64,000 nucleotides of DNA, from assembly GCA_025403435.1 (NCBI GenBank), contig CM046354.1, forward strand, positions 35,677,533 to 35,741,532. The letters are read 5' to 3'. Every line of letters starts with the position of its first letter. The first letter of the stretch is position 1. A program made the position numbers and the translations under genes. The notes under the pieces were generated by a model. That model was not told the DNA's origin and ran no database searches. It saw only the letters and a program-made list of their open reading frames with translations. Below, piece after piece: positions 34,440 through 45,929 of the stretch. This DNA comes from Artocarpus heterophyllus. Its lineage: Eukaryota; Streptophyta; Magnoliopsida; Rosales; Moraceae.

Positions 34440-35763
34440 TTGCAGAGTTCCAAAGAAATCAAATATGAGTATTATGTAAAGTTCACTATAGACCATCTGG
34501 ACCCAGATGATCTACAGTGGTTCAGAGGCACCCAATTTGGCCATGTATTGGGTGTGGCTAAAAATTTTCAACACTTTGGCCAATTGTTGTGGTCACTAGT
34601 GTTGTGAATGGCAACAGTGAACTTTGAGAATGAATTTTGGATAGTGGTTAATCATGTTTCAGTTAGGTACATGTTAAAGGATTTTACGTTGCTAACAGGA
34701 CTATGTTGCAGTGATGAGTATCCTGTTCTTGACAAAGCCAATGAGGATTAGGGGATGAGGAGGATATGGATGATGGTACTCCACATTTTATGCATAAGCA
34801 TTGGCCAAAAAACATAGAAATTTCCATCTACGATGTTATCGAGAAGATGGAACAAAAACATTGAAGCCATAAACAATTTAGGGAAGAGGAAGATGGCGGC
34901 TTTGATTTTTGTCGTTGGTGTTTTGATGGCCAACGACAAAAATTGCATGAAAATCAAATCATAGTTCCTAACTTTAGTCAATAACATAGATGCTTTCTGT
35001 GCCTATCCTTAGGGCCTAGAGTTCTTTAAATATTCAGTCAATCAATTGAAAAAGGGTATAAGGAGTAAGTGTGTCTTGAGCAATGCAACATTCACTTTCA
35101 ATAGATTTATATATCCATTTGAGGTAATGAAACATGAGTAATTTATATATTAGTTTGTATTTGATATCGCATTTATCATTTTATATTTGATATAATATTT
35201 GATCTAAAATTTAATTTTGGTTTAGGTATTTGCCTATGAGTGCATCCCAATGGTAGCAAATAGATTTGCTACCTCCATCTGGACAAAAGCTCCTATTCCC
35301 CAAATGTGTTGCTAGAAGACAATAAAGTGGAAGGGTGTAGCAAATCCTTCGAGGGTTGAAATAAGCAATTTAATAAAAGGGTCACAGGTTAGTGTCTACC
35401 TACTACTCATATAATTATTTGTAGTAACTAAAACTAACATGGCCATAACAAGAATTTTTTAATTTGTTTTGCAGGATATTCGTAGCATATTGTTTGCTAC
35501 GAATAAGGAGATGAGAACCCCGTGGATGGTCAATTTTAGGCCTTTTGTGAGAAAAACTATTGATCCAATTATTAGCTAGTTGACCAAGATAATTGATCAA
35601 GGAAGGCATGTAGTTTTTGGCCATGAGCATATGAAGCACGTTTCTCCCTCCATTAATCAAGATGCACCATCAACTTCTAAACATTAGGATGCTCCTCCCA
35701 GAGTAGTACGGCTTGAGAATGAGGTAAAAGCCATCAGGAAAGATCAAGAAGCCATGAGAAAAG

Positions 35764-37277
35764 TATTGGGTTTTGTTAGATTTTGTGATTCAAATAAGTA
35801 GTAGAAAATCAAAATTAATTTCCACAAAACCCTCGCAGGATCTATGCAATTGGATTAAATTGATAAGAAAGTCAAAGAATCTTGCTAGGATGACAAAAGG
35901 GGCAAGATTGCTGGAAGGAAGAGAGCGGGTTCACTCTGGTGACACCCTAACTGGAGCCTTTCGTATTCGGGATTGGATTCAGACATTGTTACTTACAGCA
36001 ATGCCCTCTGCAGGTATCTACACAAATAGACTCTCAAAAAACCAAATTGGTGTGCTAGCATCCTCTCTTGCATTAATGACTCTCTCTAAATTTTAGAGAT
36101 TTTAATGTTTTTGCCTTTTTAGAATGAGAGAACACCTTTTCTCTTCTTAATTCGACATGAAACCCAAAGCAAATATATATATATATTGACTTCGAGAAAG
36201 AGTCAGATTTTAACTAGGGTAAATTGTAATTCAAATATGATTCGTAGAATCTAGACAATGCCAGATTCAATGAACCTAGACATATCTAGTACATCAAATC
36301 TGGACATTATTAGGTTCATTGAACCCAGACACAGTAAACTCAAAATTTGTTTTTTTGGTCTGTTCTAAATGTGCTACCCTGTAGGTTTACACAACGTTGG
36401 TAGTGGGCTTGAAATTTTGTTTCTGGCCCACAAGTCATAAGCAGCCTCTAGCAAGACTTTATGATTACCCAAGTTATGCGAATGTCAATAATCTGGCATA
36501 ACCTAATCCATAATAAGTATTAAAGTGCTTTTGTCACTAGATACCTTGATTGAACATAAGGCGTGGTTTATGTCATCCTTATACTATTCAATCATATTAT
36601 TTCTTGACCTTAAGTAGACTGATATTGATAGCCCTCATCAATTCATTCTAGTATGACCATACATTTTTCCTTAGTCTAACTTATCGAGGGGCCCATAGAT
36701 ATCTTTCTCATAATAAATGAGGGACAAATTCCTTCTTAATCACTCACATTCCTCATATGATTCACTCTATATCCAACAACAATCTATTCCATTATCTTGT
36801 TAAAGATAATATTAGAATGTGTCAAAATATAGAACCTGTCATGTAGGAAACAATGGTGATTTTAGGTCAGAGGACTGATAATACTATTGTGATGAGAATC
36901 ACTTATGACAATTATCCATGCAGTATTCTCATAGCGAGTCGATCCAATACATCATTTCTCAAATATGTATCTATGAGTTGACTTAGTATCTCATACACAT
37001 GATCAGTAAATCATAATCATCAGTCAAAGTTCATACTAGTCCTCATTCATTATTATCCCAATAATAATCACAGACTAGGGATAATTTAGAAAAGAATTCA
37101 ATTTTCACCTAAGAGTTTTACTATCAAGTCACATACTTGATCACCTTAGGTAGAATTAACTATTCGTGGAATTAGAATAAAAAACAATAATAAAAATGCC
37201 TCTTTATTAATAAAATGCAAATGTAACAAAGTCAAAATGTGTTCATCACATAATTGGCCTAGGGCACACCACTAACA
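35764..37277 (-). repeat. 3' LTR of element C
   Basis: 1514 bp from TATTGGG (decayed TGTTGGG) to CACTAACA, matching 42578-44091 along its length. It contains a (TA)n run near 36175. A 107-codon plus frame at 35773 lies inside the LTR and has no domain. The minus-strand polypurine tract GCAAGTAGGAGAT lies at 37278-37290. Confidence 0.92.
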
Positions 37278-37290
37278 ATCTCCTACTTGC
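37278..37290 (-). promoter_or_regulatory. Polypurine tract of element C
   Basis: Minus strand GCAAGTAGGAGAT immediately upstream of TGTTAGTG, the 3' LTR start. Confidence 0.85.
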
Positions 37291-37294
37291 ACTA

Positions 37295-37983
37295 GGCCCA
37301 ATCAATATTGTACCTAATAGCCACTAACCTAGTATGACTCTCATGCTTAGGCTGTGGGCTAAGTGAGTGGATCAACAACATTGTCATTATCAGTACTCTA
37401 CATATCTTCACGTCTCCTCTCTCAATGATTTCTCGAATGAGATGATAACGCCTGAGTATGTGTTTGGATCGCTGATGTGATCTAGGTTCCTTAGCCTATG
37501 TTATGGCCCCGTTATTATCACAATACAAGTCTATTGGATCTGATTACTAGGAACAACACCCAATGCAATAATACACTTTTTGATCCAAACTGCTTCCTTA
37601 GCTACTTCTGAGGTTGCTATATACTCAGCTTCTGTTGTAGAATTAGCAACAGTGTCTTGCTTTGAACTTCTCTAGCTCACTGCACCTCCATTTAAATAGA
37701 ACACATAACTTGATTGCGATCGAAAGTCATCCTTGTCAGATTGGAAGCTGGCATATATGTAACCACTTACAATAAGCTCATCATCCTTTCCTCCATACAG
37801 TAAGATTACATTCTTAGTTCTCCTTAAATATTTAAGGATATACTTGACTACTATCCAATGACTTTCACCTGGATCTGATTGGTATCTGCTAGTTTTGCTT
37901 AAGGCATATAAGACATCAGGTCGAGTACATAACATTGCATACATGATAGATCCAATGGCAAAAGCATATGGAATCTTATTCAT
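37295..37983 (-). pseudogene. Element C RNase H (first catalytic Asp lost)
   Basis: Includes IGSIMYAMLCTRPDVLYA and the RNase H domain. The first acidic motif reads GYIYASF, with Tyr where other copia copies have Asp, and the EAEY motif is kept (STTEAEYIA near 37640). Frame breaks occur at about 37672 and downstream. A frame break or stop near 37984-37999 also separates it from reverse transcriptase. Confidence 0.8.
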
Positions 37984-37998
37984 GCCGTCTCACTCATC

Positions 37999-39015
37999 CT
38001 ATGGCATTGGACACTGAGTCTTGCTGAGACTAATTCCATGTGACGTTGGCAAGAATCCCATCTTAGAATCTTGCATACTAAACCTATTCAATACCTTGTC
38101 AATGTATGTAATCTGACTTTGGCCAATAAACCTCTTAGATCTATCCTTATAGATCTTGATGCCTAGAATATAGGCAGCTTCACCTAACTCTTTCATTGAG
38201 AAACAATTCCCTAACCATGATTTAACATTTTGTAGAGTACATATATCGTTTCCAATGAGTAGTATGTCATCAACATATAGCACTAGAAAGACTATTGCGC
38301 TCCCACTAACCTTCTTGTAAACACAAGGGTCATCTTCATTTTTGATGAAACCAAACTCTTTGATTGCTTCATCAAAACAAAGATTCCAACTCTGAGATGC
38401 TTGCTTCAATCCATAAATGGATCTTTGAAGCTTGCAAATCTTTCCAGAAATCTCTTGACTAACAAAGCCCTCAGGTTGTGTCATATACACATCCTCAAGT
38501 AGGTTTCCATTAAGAAACGCTGTTTTGACATCCATTTGCCAAATCTCATAATAATAGTATGCAGCTATGGCGAGGAGAATCCGAATGGATTTAAGCATAA
38601 CAACTGGTGAAAAAGTTTCATCATAGTCTATACCATGTGTTTGCTTGAAACCTTTTGCACCCAGTCTTGCCTTAAAAGTTTGCACATTGCCATCCATAAC
38701 TGTTTTCTTTTTGAAAACCCATTTGCACCCAATAGTCTTTAAATCATCAAGTGGATCAATCAAAGTCCATACTTGATTATCATACATGGATTGCATCTCT
38801 GACTTCATGACTTCTAGCCATTTATCACAATCGGGGCTATTCATGGCCTCTTGGTAGGATGTGGGCTCATTTTGATCCACAATGACCAAATCCTTACTAT
38901 CAGTTAAGAGAAATCCATATCTCTTAGGGCTTTGACGTGTCCTACCAGACCTCCTCGGGCCTTGTGCTACTTGTGTAGGCTCAACAACTACTTGTTGATC
39001 CAGTTGAGATTCCAC
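37999..39015 (-). pseudogene. Element C reverse transcriptase (338-codon open stretch)
   Basis: Long open frame covering the linker after integrase (RRSGRTRQSPKRYG) and most of the reverse transcriptase: WVFKKKTVMDGNVQTFKA, then MDVKTAFLNGNLLEDVYMTQ, and the catalytic LYVDDILLIGND, which is intact. Stretches around KQTHGIDYDETFSPVVML and SIYGLKQASQSWN are well kept. It overlaps the integrase frame by 28 bp in another frame, so a frameshift lies at 38988-39015. The 63-codon plus frame at 39036 is a shadow. Confidence 0.88.
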
Positions 39016-40001
39016 AGGTGGTTCAATACTATTAAGTGGTTCTTAAATTCTTCAAGTTGAACTTTACTCCCACTGGTTCCTTTAGAAATGAATTCTCTTT
39101 CCAAAAAGACACCATTCTGAGTAACAAACACTTTGTTCTTAGAAGCATTGTAGAAGTAATATCCTTTAGTTTCTTTATGATATCCCACAAAAAGGCATTT
39201 TTCTGGTTTGGGTGCCAATTTATTTGAAATTTGACGCTTCACATAAGCCTTACATCCCCAAATCTTAAGAAAAGACAAACTAGGTGACTTCCCAGTCCTC
39301 ATCTCATATGGTGTCTTTTGAACTGCCTTTGATGGAACTGCCTCTGATATTGGAAGATCTGACTGACTCATCATAGATCGAACCATATCCAATAAAGTTT
39401 GATTTCTTTGTTTACACACACCATTCCATTGTGGTGTTCCTGGTGGAGTTAATTGTGAGACTATCGTACAATCTCTAAGATGATAAATGAATTCTTGGTT
39501 TAAGTATTCACCATCTCGATCTGATCGAAGTGCCTTAATACTTTTACCAACTTGATTTTGTACTTCATTTTTGAAAATTTTGAACTTTTCAAAAGATTCA
39601 GATTTTTGTTTCATTAGATAGTCATATCCATATCTACTGAAATCATCTGTGAAAGTAATGAAGTATTGAAAACCTCCTCTAGCAATAGAACTTAATGGTC
39701 CACATACATCAGAATGTACAAGGCCCAATAAGTCATAAGCCCTTTCACTATGTCCAGTAAAAGGTGTCTTAGTCATTTTGCCTCATAAACAAGACTCACA
39801 TACTTCAAATGATTCAAAATCAAATGAATTCAAAAGCCCATGTTGATGGGTTTTGAAATGCATTTCTCATTTATATGGCCCAAACGACAGTGCCAAAGAT
39901 AGGTAGTGTTTGAATCTTTAGATTTAAACTTCTTTGTATTAACATTATAGATGGACTTTATGTTTGTGTTTTCAATGTTCAGAACATAAAGACCATTCGT
40001 T
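38988..40001 (-). pseudogene. Element C integrase (catalytic Glu replaced by Lys)
   Basis: The open frame 38988-39776 covers most of the DDE core. The first Asp is in HSDVCGP and the second in LRSDRDGEYL. The third position reads NGVCKQRNQT, while A1 and B2 read AERRN, so the catalytic Glu is Lys. A segment after SDLPISE is shorter than in A1, consistent with a deletion of about 17 residues. The C-terminal FVGYHKETKGYYFYN follows. From 39777 to 40001 a decayed zinc-binding region is visible. This integrase could not catalyse strand transfer. Confidence 0.85.
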
Positions 40002-41216
40002 CATGGAGCGTATCTATAGAAAATGTTATCACGGTAAATGGAGCATTTAATATTCCTAATAATAAAGTCAAAACCTTCCTTGTCCAAATAAGAAACATAA
40101 ATAATATTCCTACTCATAGCAGGTGCATAATAACAATTTTCTAAACTAAAAATAAGTCCACTAGGCAAAGTCAACTCATATGTTCCTACAGCTAAAGCAG
40201 CAACTCTTGCTCCATTTTCAACTCGTAGGTCCACTTCGCCTTTGCCAATATTCTATTCCTCTTAAGACCCTACACATAAGTGCAAATGTGAGATCCAAAT
40301 CCAGTATCTAATACCCAGGTATCAAAAGTAGCCAAATTGACTTCTATAACATAAACACCTAAAGGAGTAGTCACGCTACTCTTTTTCTTCTTTAGATCAT
40401 CCAAATAGAGCTTGTAGTTTCTTTTCCAATGACCAAGTTCATTGCAAAAAAAGCATACTCCCTCCTTTGGTGGTTTAGCCTTGGGTTTAGGATTGGGCTT
40501 AGGGTTAGGCTCGGGCTTCTTAAAGTCCTTGGGAGCCTTATTCTTGCTCTTACCCTTTCCTTTCCTTTTCATACCTTTCCCTTTATTAACCATCAGAACA
40601 TCTTTGGATTCTTGATGTTCTATTCAATAGTCTTAAGCATCCCATGCAACTCAGAAACAATCTTCTCCATATTATGCATGTTGTAGTTCATAACGAACCC
40701 ATCATAAGCATCTGGCAAAGATTGGAGAATGACGTCAACAGCCAACTCTTGGCTAATCTCAAGGCCAAGTTTCTACAAATGATCAAGATGACCCTTCATC
40801 TTCAGAACATGAGGACTCACTAAACTGCCAGCAGTCAACTTGCACGAGAGTAATGCCTTTAAGGTGGCAAACCTCTCAATTCTAGCTTTCTCTTAGAACA
40901 TTTCCTTGAGATGGCCTATCATGGCATAAGCCTCCATTTCCATCAGTTGCTTCTGAAGCTCTGATTCCATGCTTCCAAGCATGACGCAAGTGACATCAAC
41001 AGAGTCATTGAGATGCTTACTATGAGCATCCTTTTGAGCCCTAGGAGCATTACAAGCTGGTTCATCAAGGATAGGTTGATCAAGGACATATTCCTTCCTC
41101 TCTTGCTTAAGAACAATTCTCAAGTTTCTATACCAGTCAAGGAAGTTAGTCCCATTGAGCTTATCCTTCTCAAGGATCGTTCGTAGTGGCAAGTTAGATG
41201 TGGTGTTTGATGCCAT
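40001..41216 (-). pseudogene. Element C gag and protease (broken)
   Basis: ATG at 41216 begins MASNTTSNLPLRTILEKDK, a copia gag N-terminus, open to 40893. Stops at 40893-40895 and further on interrupt the capsid-like part. A Lys/Pro-rich tract (KKPEPNPKPNPKPKAKPPK) leads to a zinc knuckle CFFCNELGHWKRNY, whose last Cys is Tyr. Protease follows with DTGFGSHI, keeping the Asp-Thr-Gly active site, and is broken by a stop at 40270. Protease-side sequence continues in the frame 40001-40234. Confidence 0.82.
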
Positions 41217-42562
41217 TATCTACAACAAATATATACACAGAGTACTTAGCATTTTATTAAACAATTTTTGATGAGACATAATTTAAATCCCACTAATTTT
41301 ATCAAATTAATAACCCTCAATATTAATTTGGCAATCACAACAATTGTAATTTTAGTGGGCCAAGATCCATATTTCACCTCACTTTAAGTAAGCTTTGGCT
41401 TATCACCTAAAGTATGGTTATTTAGGTAGGTAACACTTTACCAATCACATGTTATGTAACTCTTGGACAAATATGGGATTTGACATCACATGTCTCAGCT
41501 AATTAAAATCCCATCTAATGCCCTAGGTCTAAAACCATTTTGATAACCTAGTTAAGTCTAACCATTTCAAACATATGGATATCACTATTATCCATCTTGT
41601 CTTACCTAGATGGCTTAACACACCCCGCTTTCGTAGAACCTATATTTAGCAATCCAAGTCTTGATAAGTGTTGAATTATGGGAGGCATTTTAATGACTTA
41701 ATATTAAATGAGGGTTCAACTTTAATTTAATTTTATTGTTTATTATTATGTCTCATCACATACATAGCATCATATACACAGCATCACATACATAGCACAA
41801 TAATAACACAATAAGTGTGTCATGGCATGGCCCAAATCTAGATTAAATAAAATTAAATAAAACCTGCCAATCACATTGGTATAAAAGGGCCATGCTATGC
41901 GCCATGCAATTCACACTAAACACATAAACATAATAATATAATTTCATTATAGTTAAATTTTTATTATGACCAAAACAATTTATATGACGAATCAATTCGG
42001 GATCAAGGGGCAGCACCCCATGCGGGGTTCCAAGGGTAATGCCCTTGGCGGCGATCCCACTAGGGGACAGCGCCCCCTAAAGGTAAACGATTTACCTTAC
42101 TCGTTTGAATGAGTTGCTTCCTATATCCATTAATTTTAATTAATCAGATTACCTAATCTGTTCATAACAGAATTAATCAATCTCTGTTTAACACTTAAAT
42201 GGATTCATGAAATTTATTGATCTATTCTAAACCGATAATTCTTGTTTAATAATTAAACAGACCCTATGATATATATTAATGTGTTCAAAACAGATTATCA
42301 CTGTTTAACATTTAAACGGTCTGCCACCAGGATAAAACTGAAACCAAATTTACATTATATCGTTTAATCCTCTTAAAACAGATTACTAGATTCTTGTTAA
42401 ATTGTAATATTAATCAAATTAACAAAAACAGGCTACAAGAAACAGTAAACGTATTAATCAAATAAAACCTCAAACACATTAATCTAATTAATGTATAAAT
42501 CGTATCCATACATATCACATGTACATAGAACCATATAAAATCAATTTAATTGAATTTGCAAG
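41217..42562 (-). other. 5' leader of element C with GC-rich hairpin cluster
   Basis: About 1.35 kb between primer site and gag, AT-rich with no credible ORF. One island at 41999-42080 is very GC-rich and forms several hairpins: GGGATC pairs with GATCCC (41999-42004 and 42053-42058), GGGG with CCCC (42007-42019), CCAAGGG with CCCTTGG (42030-42048), and TAGGGG with CCCCTA (42061-42079). It may be a packaging, dimerisation or translation element. That is inference. Confidence 0.65.
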
Positions 42563-42576
42563 TCACTCTGGTACCA
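42563..42576 (-). promoter_or_regulatory. Primer-binding site of element C
   Basis: Minus strand TGGTACCAGAGTGA beside the inner end of the 5' LTR, a near match to the tRNA-iMet-type TGGTATCAGAGC. Confidence 0.87.
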
Positions 42577-42577
42577 C

Positions 42578-44091
42578 TGTTGGGATTTCTTGGATTTTGT
42601 GATTCGAATAAGCAGCGAAAAATCAAAATTAATTCTCACAAAACCCTCGTAGGGTCTATGCCATTCAATTAGATTGATAAGAAAAGTCATAGAATCTTAC
42701 CAAGATGACAAAAGGGGTAAGATTTCTGGAAGGAAGAGAGCGGGTTCACTTTGGTGACACCGTAACTCGAGCTTTTCGTATTTGGGATTGGATTTAGACA
42801 TTGTTACCTAGAGCAACGCCCTCTGCAGGTATCCACATGTATAGGCTCTCTCAAAAACAAATTGGTGTGCTAGCACCCTCTCCTTACATTAAATGACTCT
42901 CTCTAATTTTAGGGTTTTAATGTTTTTTGCCTTTTATAATAAGAGAACGCCTTTTCTCTTCTTAATTCCACACGAAACCCAAAACACATATATTTATATT
43001 GACTTTGAGAAAGAGTCAGATTTTAACTAGGATAAACTATAATTCAAATATAATTCATAGAATCTAGACAATATCAGATTTAATGAACCTAGACATATCT
43101 AGTGCATCAAATCTAGGCATTATCAAGTTCATTGAACCTAGACACAGTAAACCCAAAATTCATTTTTTTGGTCTGTTCTAAGTGTGCCACCCTGTAGGTT
43201 CACATAACGTTGGCAGTGGGCTTGAAATTCTGTTTCTGGCCCATAAATCATAAGCGGCTTCTAGCAAGACATTATGATTACCCAGGTTATGCAAATGTCA
43301 ATAATCCAATATAACCTAATCCATAATAAGTATTAAAGTTCTTTTGTCACTAGATACCTTGATTGAACATAAGTCATGGTTTATGTCTTCCCAATACTAT
43401 TCAATCAAATTATTTCTCGATCTTAAGTAGACTGATATTGATATCCCTTATCAATTCATTCCAGTATGGCCATACTTTTTTCTTCAGTCTAACTTATCGA
43501 GGGGCCCATAGATATCTTTCTCATAATAAATGAGGGACAAATTCCTTCTTAATCACTCAAATTCCTCACATGATTCACTCTATATCTAACAACAATCCAT
43601 TCCATCATCTTGTTAAAGATAATATTAGAATGTGCCAAAACATAGAACTTGTCAGATAGGAAACAATGGTGATTTTAGGTCAGAGGACTAAGATAATACT
43701 ATTGTGATGAGAATCACTTATGACAATTATCCATACAGTATTCTCATATCTGGCCGATCCAATACATCATTTCTTAAATATGTATCTATGAGTTGACTTA
43801 GTATCTCATACACATGATTAGTAAAACATAATCATCAGTCAAACCTTATACTAGTCTTCATTCATTATTATCCCAATAATAATGACCAACTAGGGATAAT
43901 TTAGAAAAGAATTTAATTTTCACCTAAGCATTTTACTATCAAGCCACATACTTGATGACCTTAGGCAGAATTAACTATTCATGCATTAGAATCAAAAACA
44001 ATAATGAAAATGCCTCTTTATCAATAAAATGTGAATGTAATGAAGTCATAATGTGTTTATTACATAATTGGCCAAGGGTACACCACTAACA
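42578..44091 (-). repeat. 5' LTR of element C
   Basis: TGTTGGGATTTC to CACTAACA, 1514 bp, the better preserved of the pair, with TG...CA ends intact. No gene is seen. Confidence 0.92.
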
Positions 44092-44673
44092 AAATGAAAT
44101 GGCTTTAGGGTTTAAGCAGTTGAAGTAGCATCTTTCTAACTAATTCAAACATTGGTAAAAAATTATGCTATCAATGGGACATAAGGAGTGTCATTACAGT
44201 GAGGGTTATGAAGGGTTTACTATGCCTTAGCTATGCACTACACCCTTGCTTGAAGAAGGATTGCCACACTTATCTCCCTCACCTAGTCTCTCATGTCGCA
44301 CAATGCCCCAGCCTCACACTACGCCCTTGCCTAAAGATGAATCACCTTTTGTTTCCTCACCTCGCACAATGCCCCTACCTTAAGTTGGACCACCTCACTT
44401 ATAGAGCTCACCTCGCACTACCACCCAACCTCACAATATGGCCATGCCTAAAGACAAATCACCATCTGTATCTTCCTCACCTTGCACAACACCCTTGCTT
44501 CAAGCCGGATCACCTCAATTATTTCGCTCACCTCGTCCTACAAGTTGCACTGATAGAGTGGTATGTGATGAAAAACCACAGCCACTACAAATACAAAGAC
44601 CGCAAAGACCATAGAGGATTAGAAAAAGAGCACAATATATGCAAATTCCATATACTGATCCTAGAAGAAAATG

Positions 44674-45097
44674 ATTACAGTTTTGTCATATTTATAAAGA
44701 ACAATGTATTTGTTTGGATTATGTTTGTAGGCTTTGTAATTGTTTGGATTATGTTTAAAGGTTTTGTAGTTGTGTGGATTGTGTTTGTAGGTTTTGGATA
44801 TTGCTTAATATAAATCGTTATGCCGTTGATTTTTTTTTTTTGAAAGAAAAAAAACAAGTTTTCCTATGTTTTGTGCAACCGTCGTTGGAAAATTGACACG
44901 CTTTGTAAACTAATATTGTGAAATGAAAGTACTAATTTTTCTTGATAAGTGTTTATTTGTCTTTTAATGTTCTTTGGTCATGGAGAATTGACACAATTTG
45001 CATAATGAAAAGATCGGTTGGGCCATTTGATGCACCCCAGCTTGAATTTTTGACGATATCCCTTGCAAATTGTATAAAAAACATGAAAAAACCAAGA
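44674..45097 (+). repeat. MULE interior with 30-bp minisatellite
   Basis: After the last codon of the DUF1985-like frame, a unit of 30 bp (TTTGGATTATGTTTGTAGG type) repeats three times at about 44710-44803. Beyond it the DNA is AT-rich with no gene. The 60-codon frame at 44942 has no domain. Confidence 0.55.
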
Positions 45098-45790
45098 GGT
45101 CAATGTGAGGTCAATATGGGGTAGATATGAGGTCTACATATGTAAACCCTATGTTGAACCTATATTGACCAATATCGACCTCGTATAATTCAATTTCTTA
45201 TAGAAAATTGTATGAATATGCAGACCTTATGTTGACCCTATATCGACCCATGTCGACCCAAGCTTCAAAGTGAGTCCTACTTGATGTGGCCATCTAAAAT
45301 GTTATATTTGTACATTTTTTACTCTTATGTGTGAAATCTCATCCTCGTAATGGGTTCAATATTAAAGAAGAGGAAGATAATCTTTTTTTGAAAATGTTCC
45401 TTCTTATCCGATGATTCTTAAAAATGGAACAAGTAGAGAAATCCCACATGCATAATTTTTGTTAAAGTAGGATTGGTGAATTTTTATTTTAAAAGACAAT
45501 AAGGTCTATATGATTTTGCATGGGATTAACATGGGGTCTATAGCCATGCCCCACATGGGTCTACATGGTTTCGACATGGGGTCTACATGTGTTGACCCAT
45601 GTAGATACCATGCAAACCTCATACCGACCTTTCTTTTGTACTTGTACATCTTAAGCTGATTTCATTATAAGGAGGTCGATACTATGTAGACCCCATATTG
45701 ACCTCATTCGTTTGTACTTGTACATCTCATTCAAAATCATTATAAGGAGGTCAATACCATGTAGACCTCATATTGACCCCATTTTTAAGT
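45098..45790. repeat. Main GGTC/GACC repeat cluster between the two MULE genes
   Basis: Dozens of GGTC and GACC words embedded in phrases such as GGTCTACATG, GGTCGATACTATGTAGACC, ATATTGACC and ATGTCGACCC. Part is arranged as inverted pairs: GGTCAATATGGGG near 45110 opposes CCTATATTGACC near 45160. Two direct units of 76 bp lie at 45635-45710 and 45711-45786. It sits exactly between the 3' ends of the convergent genes. Confidence 0.7.
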
Positions 45791-45929
45791 TTTATAAATT
45801 CCAATAGCATAATGACTTAATTTAATCAAAATTTGAAGAAACAGCTTATAGAACAATATGGAACAAGATAATAATAACGTTAAATGGAACAATTAACAAT
45901 TAATTCATTAAAAACATAAAAATTCATTA

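Larger units (their letters stand above)
35759..44096 (-). mobile_element. Complete copia element C inserted in the DUF1985-like gene
   Basis: Minus-strand copia element of 8328 bp. The 3' LTR is 35764-37277 and the 5' LTR 42578-44091, both 1514 bp. Flanks AAAAG (35759-35763) and AAATG (44092-44096) are a 5-bp duplication with one mismatch. Coding order on the minus strand is gag, protease, integrase, reverse transcriptase, RNase H. LTRs differ by roughly a tenth in the parts compared by eye, so the insertion is older than B3. It is inactive through frameshifts, stops and loss of catalytic residues. Confidence 0.93.
34440..44673 (+). pseudogene. DUF1985-like gene carried by the MULE, split by element C
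   Basis: Three exons can be followed in one frame. Exon 1 (about 34440-35123) has WFRGTQFGHVLGV, then VRYMLKDFTLLTGLCC and FNRFIYPFE. A GT-AG intron spans 35124-35225. Exon 2 (35226-35387) has VFAYECIPMVANRFATSIW. A GT-AG intron spans 35388-35474. Exon 3 (from 35475) has NFRPFV and a charged coiled coil. Both introns are phase 0. Copia element C (35764-44091) cuts exon 3; the frame resumes at 44097 and continues the helix, then a Pro/Ser-rich region and KRAQYMQIPYTDPRRK to 44673. Several stops make it a pseudogene. The pattern fits plant DUF1985 proteins, often linked to Ulp1-like peptidases in MULEs; no peptidase domain was found. Confidence 0.65.

Noticed and set aside
44199..44813. 204-codon plus frame with repeating His/Leu/Pro units
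   Set aside because: The neighbouring frame continues exon 3 of the DUF1985-like gene (Pro/Ser-rich, ending IPYTDPRRK), so this is an overlapping shadow.
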